From contig JANYFO010000148.1 of the NCBI GenBank assembly GCA_025362635.1, positions 1 through 36,351 of the forward strand: 36,351 bases of DNA. The letters are read 5' to 3'. Shown piece by piece: positions 17,309 through 25,572 of the stretch. The position numbers were made by a program, and so were the translations under genes. The notes under the pieces are model-generated. The model made no database searches. It had not been told where the DNA came from and saw only the letters and a program-made list of their open reading frames with translations. Each line of letters begins with the position of its first letter. The stretch's first letter is position 1. Source of the stretch: Gemmatimonadaceae bacterium. Its GTDB lineage: Bacteria; Gemmatimonadota; Gemmatimonadetes; Gemmatimonadales; Gemmatimonadaceae.

Positions 17309-18087
17309 TGCTCTGGGTATTAAACGCGTGGGCGTGGGTGTCGATGGTGACTTGTGTCATCGTTGGCACACCCATCGTCGCTCTCGTTTTCGCATTCACC
17401 GCACCCTTCGATAAGGGACGCTATGCGGCGGGTCGGGCGTTCCGGCTTGTCGCCGTAACAGCGCTCAAGCTCAATCCATTGTGGCGCTTTCGCACACGCG
17501 GCGCGCCGCTGTGCGATCCGCGACGTCCGTACGTCGTTGTCGCGAATCATGAGTCGTACGCGGATGTGTTCTTAATCAGCTGTTTTCCGTGGGAAATGAA
17601 ATGGCTCAGCAAGGACACCATGTTCAAAATTCCGTGTATGGGCTGGATGATGCAGATGGCCGGGGACATTCGCATCATTCGCGGCAAGCGCGAATCGGCC
17701 GTCGATGCGGTCAAACAGTGTCGGGATCGGCTCGCGAAAAAAGTGTCGATCATGATCTTTCCTGAAGGCACGCGCTCACGGGATTGGGAGATGCTGCCAT
17801 TTAAAGACGGCGCGTTTCGACTGGCTATTGAAGCCGGTGCGCCCATTTTACCAATCGCCGTCGCTGGTACGCGAAACGCTATGGCGAAAGGCACGTTTCA
17901 ATTTTTGCCGGCCCGCGCGGTTGCGCAGATGCTTGCACCAATCGAGACAGTCGGTTTGACGTTATCCGATCTTCCGGCGCTTAAACAGCAAACGCGTGAG
18001 CGCATCGAAGCTGGGCGTCGCGCACTCGCGCAGGATTTGGGGCTGCCGGTTGGCGGGGTCGTGGAGACGAGTGCGGCCTGCCCCTGA
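17308..18087 (+). CDS. 1-acyl-sn-glycerol-3-phosphate acyltransferase family (PlsC)
   Basis: NHESYADVFL (NHxxxxD block), FPEGTRSRDWEMLPFKDGAFRLAIEAGAPILPIAVAGTRN; TGATG coupling with the upstream stop. Confidence 0.92.
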   Translation: MLWVLNAWAWVSMVTCVIVGTPIVALVFAFTAPFDKGRYAAGRAFRLVAVTALKLNPLWRFRTRGAPLCDPRRPYVVVANHESYADVFLISCFPWEMKWLSKDTMFKIPCMGWMMQMAGDIRIIRGKRESAVDAVKQCRDRLAKKVSIMIFPEGTRSRDWEMLPFKDGAFRLAIEAGAPILPIAVAGTRNAMAKGTFQFLPARAVAQMLAPIETVGLTLSDLPALKQQTRERIEAGRRALAQDLGLPVGGVVETSAACP

Positions 18088-19114
18088 AAACGAGCGTGCC
18101 CTCAACGACGCGCTGTCGTCGCCGGACGATTCCACATCGCAAGCGCTCGCCTCGCTTGATGGTGACATCATCGTGCTTGGTGCTGGCGGGAAGATGGGAC
18201 CGACACTCGCCCGCATGGCGCGTCGCGCGCTTGATGCTGCTGGGGCGTCGCGCGATGGACCGGACGCACGTCGTGTCATTGCCGTTTCTCGATTCTCCGA
18301 TGCAAGCGTCGCTACTTCGCTCGCATCAGACGGCGTCGACATCATTCGGGCCGACCTTGCCGATCCTCACGCTGTCGCGTCGCTCCCGTTTGCGCCCAAC
18401 GTCCTGTGGTTAGCCGGACAGAAGTTTGGTACCACGGGTGATCCCGTTGGCACGTGGACGCTAAACGTTGTGGCGTCGACGCATGCCGCCGAACATTTCG
18501 CGGGCGCGCGCATTGTATGTTTTTCGACCGGCAATGTGTATGCGCGAACTCCCGTTGCTACAGGCGGATCACGCGAACACGATGCGCTCGCGCCCGACGG
18601 GGAATATGCCGCATCGTGTGTAGGACGCGAACGCGTGTTTGAATCGGTGGCGCGTCGTACCGGATCGCCACTGCTGTTGTATCGACTGTTTTATGCATGC
18701 GATTTACGATACGGCGTGATTACCGATCTCGCGCTCCGCGTGCTCCGTGGTGACACCATCTCACTGGCGACGCCGATCGTCAACGTCATTTGGCAAGGCG
18801 ACGCGAACCGCCTTGCGTTGCGCGCACTCGCGGCAACAACGACACCGCCAACTGCATTAAACGTGACGGGTGCGGCCATACACACCCGCACGCTGGCAAC
18901 ACAAATCGGCGCGCTGCTCGATGTTGCGGTACGATTCGCGGATGACGTCCGCACGGAGGCGCTCGTCGCCAACGTTGATGCATTGCACGCGACGTTACCC
19001 TACGACGCGCTTCCAGTGGATACACTCCTCGCGTGGGCAATCGCTTGGATTCGGCAGGGCGGCCACCTCCTCGGCAAGCCCACCAAGTTTGAGGTGCGAG
19101 ATGGCCGTTTCTGA
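18071..19114 (+). CDS. NAD-dependent epimerase/dehydratase-like protein
   Basis: IIVLGAGGKMGPTLARMARRALDAAG Rossmann GxGGxxG; VCFSTGNVYARTPVATGGSREHDALAPDGEYAASCVGRERVFE; SDR-like. ORF 17996..19114; GTG at 18071 chosen to limit overlap with plsC. Confidence 0.75.
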   Translation: MRPAPENERALNDALSSPDDSTSQALASLDGDIIVLGAGGKMGPTLARMARRALDAAGASRDGPDARRVIAVSRFSDASVATSLASDGVDIIRADLADPHAVASLPFAPNVLWLAGQKFGTTGDPVGTWTLNVVASTHAAEHFAGARIVCFSTGNVYARTPVATGGSREHDALAPDGEYAASCVGRERVFESVARRTGSPLLLYRLFYACDLRYGVITDLALRVLRGDTISLATPIVNVIWQGDANRLALRALAATTTPPTALNVTGAAIHTRTLATQIGALLDVAVRFADDVRTEALVANVDALHATLPYDALPVDTLLAWAIAWIRQGGHLLGKPTKFEVRDGRF

Positions 19115-20192
19115 GGAGCCCCTGCAAGTGCGACGTCATCTCGCAGCTGGTCACGTCATACCGGCCCACCCCCTCGCGCTTACTCCGCATCGGACGATGG
19201 ACGAGCGTTCCCAACGCGCACTCACGCGCTACTATGTCGCCTCCGGTGCAGGCGGAATGGCCGTTGGAGTACACACGACGGGATTTGCCATTCATGATGC
19301 AGCGGTCGGATTGTATCGCCCTGTACTCGAACTCGCGGCAGAGACGGCGAAGTCCGCACTGGCCACTGCGGCGATCGACAGCGGAATTGTTCGACCATTT
19401 GTGCGCATCGCCGGAATTATCGGCGACACCAAACAGGCCATCAAAGAAGCCGAAATCGCGCGCACCCTTGGCTATCACTGCGGGCTGCTCTCTCTCGGCG
19501 CATGGCGCGACGCCGATGACGCAGCGGTCATGCACCATTGTCGACATGTCGCCGAAGCATTTCCGCTCTTTGGCTTTTACTTGCAACCGGCAGTTGGTGG
19601 TCGTCGCTTATCCTATGGCTTCTGGCGTGAGTTTGCAGAAATCGCAAATGTTGTCGCGATCAAAGTGGCGCCGTTTGACCGCTATGCGACTCTCGACGTC
19701 GTTCGTGCCATCGCTGACGCGGGCCGTGACGATATCGCGCTGTACACCGGCAATGACGACTCCATTGTCAGCGACTTGGTGACGGATGTACCAGTGCGCA
19801 CGGGTGGTCGCGCTACGACACGACACTTTGTTGGCGGTTTGCTTGGTCAATGGGCGGTGTGGACACATCGCGCGGTTACGCTGCTCACTGAGATCCGTGC
19901 GTGGCGCGCGACAGCATCCACAGCGTTGCCCACAGCGTGGTTGTCGCGTGGCGCGGAACTCACCATGGCCAACGCAGTGATCTTCGATGCCGCCAATGCA
20001 TACAGCGGTTGCCTGCCCGGCCTTCTCGAAGTGCTGCGCCTGCAAGGCTTAGTGCGTGGGACGTGGACGCTCGATCCGCACGAGCGCCTGTCTGCGGGTC
20101 AAGGCGACGCGATCGCACGATTCGCCTCACGCTTTGGTGATCTGCATGACGACGCGTTCGTCGCCCGACATCTCGACGACTGGATGCGATAG
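19101..20192 (+). CDS. Dihydrodipicolinate synthase (DapA/NAL) superfamily protein, divergent
   Basis: From ATG 19101: VIPAHPLALTPHRTMDERSQRALTRYYVASGAGGMAVGVHTTGFAIHD; IRPFVRIAGIIGDTKQAIKEAEIARTLGYHCGLLSLGAWRDADDAAVMHHCRHVAEAFPLFGFYLQPAVGG; VVAIKVAPFDRYATLDVV (Schiff-base Lys position). Confidence 0.75.
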   Translation: MAVSEEPLQVRRHLAAGHVIPAHPLALTPHRTMDERSQRALTRYYVASGAGGMAVGVHTTGFAIHDAAVGLYRPVLELAAETAKSALATAAIDSGIVRPFVRIAGIIGDTKQAIKEAEIARTLGYHCGLLSLGAWRDADDAAVMHHCRHVAEAFPLFGFYLQPAVGGRRLSYGFWREFAEIANVVAIKVAPFDRYATLDVVRAIADAGRDDIALYTGNDDSIVSDLVTDVPVRTGGRATTRHFVGGLLGQWAVWTHRAVTLLTEIRAWRATASTALPTAWLSRGAELTMANAVIFDAANAYSGCLPGLLEVLRLQGLVRGTWTLDPHERLSAGQGDAIARFASRFGDLHDDAFVARHLDDWMR

Positions 20193-20199
20193 CTGTCCG

Positions 20200-20691
20200 C
20201 TACGTGATCAGCCGCGCATGCCAACCTTGGCGCGCCGGTCGCTCGAACTGCAAACGCCATTCACCGACAGTCGTCACCATCGTATCAAACACTGGCGTAT
20301 CGGCCACCACCACGCCATTCGCGGCCGCAGCGACAAACGCACTGCGCGCCGCCATTTGCACGATTCCAGCCGTATCGCGCCAGAATATCATTCCGCCACC
20401 TACCAGTGATGTCCCGATCTGCGGCTCGGCGCCCGCCAACGTGCGAAATAGCCCGTCGATTGAGCACCCCGATGCGCCGGTGGCCGCTTCGTCCACCGCA
20501 ACGGCAAGAAAGCGATCATCGCGCCAGGCACGCGCGCACACTAACGGCGTACCATGCGCACGCCAGTCGAGCAGATATTCGTCCACGATCTGCATCAACT
20601 GTTCGAGCGCCGCGCCGACCACCGGCGCGGCGGCTCCAAATACCCATACGCGTGCCGACGGCGGCAGCGTCTCAAAACTTACCTTCGGCAT
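20200..20691 (-). CDS. Conserved protein of unknown function (resembles a family sometimes annotated 'ABC transporter ATPase')
   Basis: MPKVSFETLPPSARVWVFGAAAPVVGAALEQLMQIVDEYLLDWRAHGTPLVCARAWRDDRFLAVAVDEAATGASGCSIDGLFRTLAGAEPQIG; RVWVF/W.AHG/FL.VAVDE..ASGCSID pattern; no Walker motifs. Confidence 0.65.
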   Translation of the reverse strand: MPKVSFETLPPSARVWVFGAAAPVVGAALEQLMQIVDEYLLDWRAHGTPLVCARAWRDDRFLAVAVDEAATGASGCSIDGLFRTLAGAEPQIGTSLVGGGMIFWRDTAGIVQMAARSAFVAAAANGVVVADTPVFDTMVTTVGEWRLQFERPARQGWHARLIT

Positions 20692-20713
20692 GTGCGACTT
20701 TTCGTAGAGAACG

Positions 20714-21691
20714 TTACGGCTTGCTGCTGCCAGGCAACTGCAGCATCGGCATCGCACCACCCGTCACCGTTGGCATCTGCCCGTTCCAACGCTTCGCCAT
20801 TTCGTACTGCACGAGGTTGGACGTAATGCTACGCGACAGCAAATCATTTGCCTTCGCCTGTGCTTCCGCTTCAGCAAGAATTGCCTTCGCGCGACCAACC
20901 GCCTTAATGCTGTCGCCCTGCGCTTGAAACGTATTTTTCTGCAATTCGTTTTGTGCCGTCAGTGCTTGTTGCTGCATCACGTTTTTCAATGAAATCGCGT
21001 CCATAACTGCCTTTGGCGCGCGGAATTCGTTGAGTGTGAACTGTTTCACGTCGATGCCGTACGGATCAACACGCTTCTGCAAGGCCGCCTGTGTACGTGC
21101 AACCACTTCTGCTTTCTTCGGACCGAGGATCGCCGCAATTTCTTCGTTGCCCACAACTTCTTGCAACGACTGCCGAATGGCCTGTTTGATGAAGCCGTGC
21201 TGAATCGTGTACACGTCCGTCCGAAATGTGGAATACAATTGCGGCACTTTATCGGGACGTAGTTCGAAGGACATCGAGACATCAAGCGACAACGGTTGCC
21301 CTTCGATCGAGTTGACGTTGATTTCCTCGTTATTGGGCGAACCTTCGGCTGGGTCCTTTGCGAGCAGGAGCGTTTGCATAAACGTCGGATACTCAGTGAT
21401 TTGCGTCAGCAGCGGATTGCGGACGTGAAATCCCGGGCCGAGTGGCTGTGGATCGACGCCGCCGCCGCCGCGATGAATCACGATGCCCACATGTCCAGGT
21501 TCGATATACGTCACTGTTGATCGCGCGAGCAGAAACAGTGCGACCAACACCACCGCGCCGAGCGCGAGACGAAGCGCGCGTCCACCGCTGCTGTCTCCGC
21601 CACTCAATCCACCTCCGCCCGAGACGCCGGACATCGAGTTGCGCATCGAACTACGAATCCCTTCGAGCGTCGTATCAATCGACGTGGCCAT
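20714..21691 (-). CDS. SPFH/prohibitin-family membrane protein
   Basis: Single N-terminal TM then STVTYIEPGHVGIVIHRGGGGVDPQPLGPGFHVRNPLLTQITEYPTFMQT ... DPYGIDVKQFTLNEFRAPKAVMDAISLKNVMQQQALTAQNELQKNTFQAQGDSIKAVGRAKAILAEAEAQAKAN. Confidence 0.92.
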   Translation of the reverse strand: MATSIDTTLEGIRSSMRNSMSGVSGGGGLSGGDSSGGRALRLALGAVVLVALFLLARSTVTYIEPGHVGIVIHRGGGGVDPQPLGPGFHVRNPLLTQITEYPTFMQTLLLAKDPAEGSPNNEEINVNSIEGQPLSLDVSMSFELRPDKVPQLYSTFRTDVYTIQHGFIKQAIRQSLQEVVGNEEIAAILGPKKAEVVARTQAALQKRVDPYGIDVKQFTLNEFRAPKAVMDAISLKNVMQQQALTAQNELQKNTFQAQGDSIKAVGRAKAILAEAEAQAKANDLLSRSITSNLVQYEMAKRWNGQMPTVTGGAMPMLQLPGSSKP

Positions 21692-21965
21692 CTACAGCCT
21701 CCTGGTAGCAATGAGGACACAGCGCTTCGCCCTTTGGCAGCCGTACGAGTTGTTCTTCGCGCTGGAGTCCGTGAATCGGGCATGTGAGGTCTAACTGTTT
21801 CTCGATGCGCTTCCGGTTGGCGGTTTGTGTAATCCGCTTTCCAAACGGCGTCATCTTCACGATGGTCACGAAAAGAGCGGCCAGTACCGCCAGTGTGGCG
21901 ATAAACAGTCCGCTCTCGAGCATAATGGCGTTCATAGGTATGTTGAATATTACGGCGTGTTGCAC
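21675..21965 (-). CDS. Small membrane protein with CxxH...CxxC zinc-knuckle-like tail
   Basis: N-terminal TM (IMLESGLFIATLAVLAALFVTIVKM) and C-terminal TCPIHGLQREEQLVRLPKGEALCPHCYQEAVDGHVD; overlaps the SPFH gene start by 17 bp. Start could be the ATG at 21935. Confidence 0.65.
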   Translation of the reverse strand: MQHAVIFNIPMNAIMLESGLFIATLAVLAALFVTIVKMTPFGKRITQTANRKRIEKQLDLTCPIHGLQREEQLVRLPKGEALCPHCYQEAVDGHVD

Positions 21966-21992
21966 GGAAAGGCGTCAATCATACCCTATTCT

Positions 21993-23372
21993 CTAAACTC
22001 CCAACTCAAACCGCAGCATCGCTGCCACCTCCGGCAACCGAAAGCGAAAGCCTGAGCGCAGGAGCACGGTCGGCACCACGCGTTGACTGGCCAGCGCCGT
22101 CGCGTCGGCCATTTCGGCGCCGAGCACCAGGCGCAAGGCGAAGGCTGGTACAGTTGCGAGCGATGGTCGGTGTAGCACGGTCGCAAGCACTTGCGTATAC
22201 GCTTCGTTCGTCAGCGCATGCGGTGCGACAAGATTGACCGGACCGATTACGTCGTCGTGCATGAGGCAGTGGTAGATGGCGCCGATTTCGTCGTCGAGCG
22301 CGATGGGGCTAATCCACTGTGCTCCGCTGGCCAATTGGCCGCCCAGTCCGAGCCGAAAGAGCGGTAGTTGCACCGCGAGCGCACCTCCGGCAGCGCCTTG
22401 GACAATGCCCGTGCGCAGGTGCACCACACGAATGCCAGCGCGACTTGCTGGTTCGGTCGCGGCTTCCCATGCGTTGCACACGTCTGCCAAATAGTCCGTG
22501 CCGTGTTTACTCGATTCGTCAAGCACCTCGTCGCCGCGACTTCCGTAAATGCCAATCGCCGAGCCGCTGAGCAGCACCGTTGGCTTTTGTGTGAGTTTCG
22601 CGAGGGTGCGCGCTAACAACGACGTCCCGTCGATGCGACTTGAGCGAATGGCGGCTCGATGATCAGCCGTCCAGCGTTCGGCGATCGACGCACCCGCGAG
22701 GTGAATGACGGCGTCGACCCCCTCCAAGGCACCGGGATCGAGCACACTGCGCGCCGGATCCCAGCTTACGTCGACGCGACCGGGCTGCACCGGACCGCGA
22801 CCGATGCGCAGAACCTCGTGCCCGCCCGTCGCAAGAAATGCGGCGAGCTGTGTGCCGATAAATCCCGAGGCGCCCGTGATTGCAATGCGCATACGCGGAC
22901 GATCCGCATACGCGGCGTGTCCCGCGAGATCTGCGGTTAACAGCTCGTGTCGATATTGAAACACGCGAGCCAGGGTTGACGCGGCATAATCGCCACCAAC
23001 GGCGCTGCCGAGTGCGCCGAGCGGCAATGCATATTCGATGTGATCTTCGAGCGTGCTTGCGCCAATCCCATCTGGTGCAAAGAGATGCGTATGTCGCCAA
23101 CGCGCGAACGGACCACTGGTCATCACGTCGCGAAATTGGCGATTGACGATGTAGTCGCGGTGCTCGACGGTCCACGTGGTCGGTATCGGACCCGCGTGAA
23201 CTTGCAGCGTAACCTTCGCTCCGTCCCGAATGCCACCGGTGTGTTCAAGAACGCGAGGTTTGTCCCACGGCGGAGACAGTCGTTCGAACGCGCCCGGTCG
23301 CTCGTGCCACGCGAACAGCGTTTCAACGGGCACCGGTACGTGAAGCGTCTTGCTAAAAATCTGGGCGGTCAT
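21993..23372 (-). CDS. TIGR01777-type NAD-epimerase with N-terminal SRPBCC-like domain
   Basis: From ATG 23372: TAQIFSKTLHVPVPVETLFAWHERPGAFERLSPPWDKPRVLEHTGGIRDGAKVTLQV (SRPBCC-like) then MRIAITGASGFIGTQLAAFLATGGHEVLRIGR ... VLLSGSAIGIYGSRGDEVLDE ... PVNLVAPHALTNEAYTQVLATVLHRP. Confidence 0.9.
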   Translation of the reverse strand: MTAQIFSKTLHVPVPVETLFAWHERPGAFERLSPPWDKPRVLEHTGGIRDGAKVTLQVHAGPIPTTWTVEHRDYIVNRQFRDVMTSGPFARWRHTHLFAPDGIGASTLEDHIEYALPLGALGSAVGGDYAASTLARVFQYRHELLTADLAGHAAYADRPRMRIAITGASGFIGTQLAAFLATGGHEVLRIGRGPVQPGRVDVSWDPARSVLDPGALEGVDAVIHLAGASIAERWTADHRAAIRSSRIDGTSLLARTLAKLTQKPTVLLSGSAIGIYGSRGDEVLDESSKHGTDYLADVCNAWEAATEPASRAGIRVVHLRTGIVQGAAGGALAVQLPLFRLGLGGQLASGAQWISPIALDDEIGAIYHCLMHDDVIGPVNLVAPHALTNEAYTQVLATVLHRPSLATVPAFALRLVLGAEMADATALASQRVVPTVLLRSGFRFRLPEVAAMLRFELGV

Positions 23373-23445
23373 AGGCGGATGATGGTTGCATGATACTCCA
23401 AAATAACGCGTCGTATCGTGCCATTGTTCGCAATAGTTGGTGCCG

Positions 23446-24108
23446 CTACCAGCCGCCCACGTTTTCCATATCGAGCACGCGCCAACAATACCAACTGGCG
23501 ATCGACGACCACGGTCGCCATTTCTTGGCAACTTTCTCGAGACGATCAATTTCTGGGAGTGCTCGCATGCGATAAATGCGTTGGGCACCTTTTCGCACGC
23601 CAAGGTCGAGTACAGGCAGCACGTCTGGCCGGCCGAGTCGGAACATCAAAAACATCTGCGCGGTCCATCGTCCAACACCACGCACTTTCACCAGTGCTTC
23701 AATGATCGCTTCATCATCCAGCGTTTCGATGGTATGGAGCGGAAGCTGCTGGTCGACGACATGGCGCGCGAGATCGCGAATCGCTGCGGTTTTTGCCGCT
23801 GAGAGTCCACAGCCTCGAAGCACTGTTTCGTCGTGCGCGAGAACATGTTCCGGAGTTGGCGGGCCGCCGTCGCCACAGCGCTCGACAAATCGACCATGAA
23901 TGGTGGCGGCCGCGGTGCCGGAGAGCTGTTGATAGACGATTGCGCGAGCGATGTGGTCGAAATGCGTGCCATCGCTGTTGACGCGCATCGTGCACGGACC
24001 AACGCGCTCAATGGCAACCGCCAGACGATCGTCAGCGTCGTGCAGCGCTTGCACGCCGACGCTGACGTTGCGCGCGGTAAGCAGCACGCGCGCCGACCGT
24101 CCAAGCAT
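23446..24108 (-). CDS. DNA-3-methyladenine glycosylase II-like (AlkA/HhH-GPD)
   Basis: IARAIVYQQLSGTAAATIHGRFVERCG ... GLSAAKTAAIRDLARHVVD ... LVKVRGVGRWTAQMFLMFRLGRPDVLPVLDLGVRKGAQRIY (HhH-GPD with catalytic D). Start ATG at 24108 overlaps the upstream TAA (TAATG). Confidence 0.9.
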   Translation of the reverse strand: MLGRSARVLLTARNVSVGVQALHDADDRLAVAIERVGPCTMRVNSDGTHFDHIARAIVYQQLSGTAAATIHGRFVERCGDGGPPTPEHVLAHDETVLRGCGLSAAKTAAIRDLARHVVDQQLPLHTIETLDDEAIIEALVKVRGVGRWTAQMFLMFRLGRPDVLPVLDLGVRKGAQRIYRMRALPEIDRLEKVAKKWRPWSSIASWYCWRVLDMENVGGW

Positions 24109-24701
24109 TACATCGTCAGACTGAACATGATGTGTGCTTTTGGCGTACCGGGCAACATCAGCCACGGCTTCGAGTCCGACGGCTTGGTGGACAAACCGGT
24201 TGTCGCTTCTGTCGCAAACGGAATGTAGACCACGAACAACGGTTTCGATTTCGCTGCGGTTCCGGTCGCAGCGTCGTAATCACCATCGGGTCCGAACAGC
24301 TGATACAGCGAAGCGGGCGTAGACGGCATTTTGAGCTTGCCGGCTTTCACCTCCGCAAAGCGCACGGTATCTACCTGCGCGCCTTTCACGCCCGCCTCAC
24401 GGAGCGCTCGACCGCGGGCCATAAACGGGTCCATTGAATCGTGGTAGCACGACACATGGAATTGCTTATCCGAAGGATCATCGGCGAGGCAGAGCATGCC
24501 GTTTTTGGATGGGCGGAGCATTTCCAACTTGCCAGCGGTGCGGTACCCCATCACACCGGCGCCATCACGCATATCTTTGGGCAGCGCAAGAACCGCTGCA
24601 TTGACTTGATCGGTCGTCGACGGCAGGGTTTGCGCGAAAACGGCAACGGGTCCGACGGCGAGCGCGAACATCACAGCACGACAGGCACGAAAAGCAGGCA
24701 T
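24108..24701 (-). CDS. Secreted protein of unknown function
   Basis: From ATG 24701: MPAFRACRAVMFALAVGPVAVFAQTLPSTTDQ (signal peptide) followed by ALPKDMRDGAGVMGYRTAGKLEMLRPSKNGMLCLADDPSDKQFHVSCYHDSMDPFMARGRALREAGVKGAQVD; coupled to the glycosylase gene. Longer ORF to 24791. Confidence 0.7.
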   Translation of the reverse strand: MPAFRACRAVMFALAVGPVAVFAQTLPSTTDQVNAAVLALPKDMRDGAGVMGYRTAGKLEMLRPSKNGMLCLADDPSDKQFHVSCYHDSMDPFMARGRALREAGVKGAQVDTVRFAEVKAGKLKMPSTPASLYQLFGPDGDYDAATGTAAKSKPLFVVYIPFATEATTGLSTKPSDSKPWLMLPGTPKAHIMFSLTM

Positions 24702-24819
24702 CCGATTCCTCAGGTGGCAGAGTGTTGCACCAACGATACGACAGAATCGGCATCTGTCCATGCCTGCTTTTTGCATCAGCGTGGTTGTCAACCGTTCGCC
24801 CTGTCCCTTTCTTCAGGTA

Positions 24820-25572
24820 ATGATAGACAATTCTAGGACGGGTGATCCAGCGCCGCCGAGCCACGAACCAGCACACGCGGAGCGCATTGCGCACCAACGT
24901 CAGGAGGCACTCGGACTGTTTGCGCGGAAAATGACGCATGATTTGAATAACTTTGCGACTGTGGTGCGCACGTACAGTGAATTGCTGCAAGCCGAGTTGC
25001 CTCGCGGAAGTAGTGTGCACGCCGATGTGACAGAAATTCATCGTGCGGCAGATGCAATGGTGGTGTACTTGCAACGCGTGGTACACTTTACCCGCGCAAC
25101 GAATGCGCGTGCCGAGGTTATCGATGCGGACGCAGCGGTACACGAGGCATTGCAGGCGCTTGCGCAATCCGCGCGCGACAGCAACGAATTGCCATTGGTG
25201 CTCGTCGGCACGGCGGGCGTGCGGATAAACGTCGACCGGGCGTGGTTAACCGACGCGATCACTGCGCTCGTCTGTAATGCGCGCGAAGCGTCCCCGTTAC
25301 ACCAAACGGTGACCGTGACGCTGACGGTACGCGCAGCTGCGTCTATCGCGCCGCTGTTCGTCCTGACGGTTGCTGATCTCGGCGCAGGGTTTGACCTCTC
25401 GGTGTCAGCGAACGCCGAAGATCCGTTTGTGACAACGAAGCGCGGCGAACGTGACGCGGGATTTGGCCTCGCCAACGCGTCAGCATATGCACGGGCCGCT
25501 GGCGGTCATATCGAGCACGAGCGTGTTACCGGCGAAACGCGTGTATCGCTGGTGTTACCGTGCGTCGACTAA
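24820..25572 (+). CDS. Soluble orphan sensor histidine kinase-like protein
   Basis: FARKMTHDLNNFATVVRTYSELLQAEL (DHp H-box), N-box ALVCNAREASP, G1 VADLGAGFDL, G2 ERDAGFGLANASAYARAAGGHIE; no TM or sensor domain apparent. Confidence 0.8.
   Translation: MIDNSRTGDPAPPSHEPAHAERIAHQRQEALGLFARKMTHDLNNFATVVRTYSELLQAELPRGSSVHADVTEIHRAADAMVVYLQRVVHFTRATNARAEVIDADAAVHEALQALAQSARDSNELPLVLVGTAGVRINVDRAWLTDAITALVCNAREASPLHQTVTVTLTVRAAASIAPLFVLTVADLGAGFDLSVSANAEDPFVTTKRGERDAGFGLANASAYARAAGGHIEHERVTGETRVSLVLPCVD

Noticed and set aside
18786-19586. 266-aa minus-strand ORF spanning the epimerase/DHDPS junction
   Set aside because: Opposes two coherent coding sequences and has no recognisable motif.
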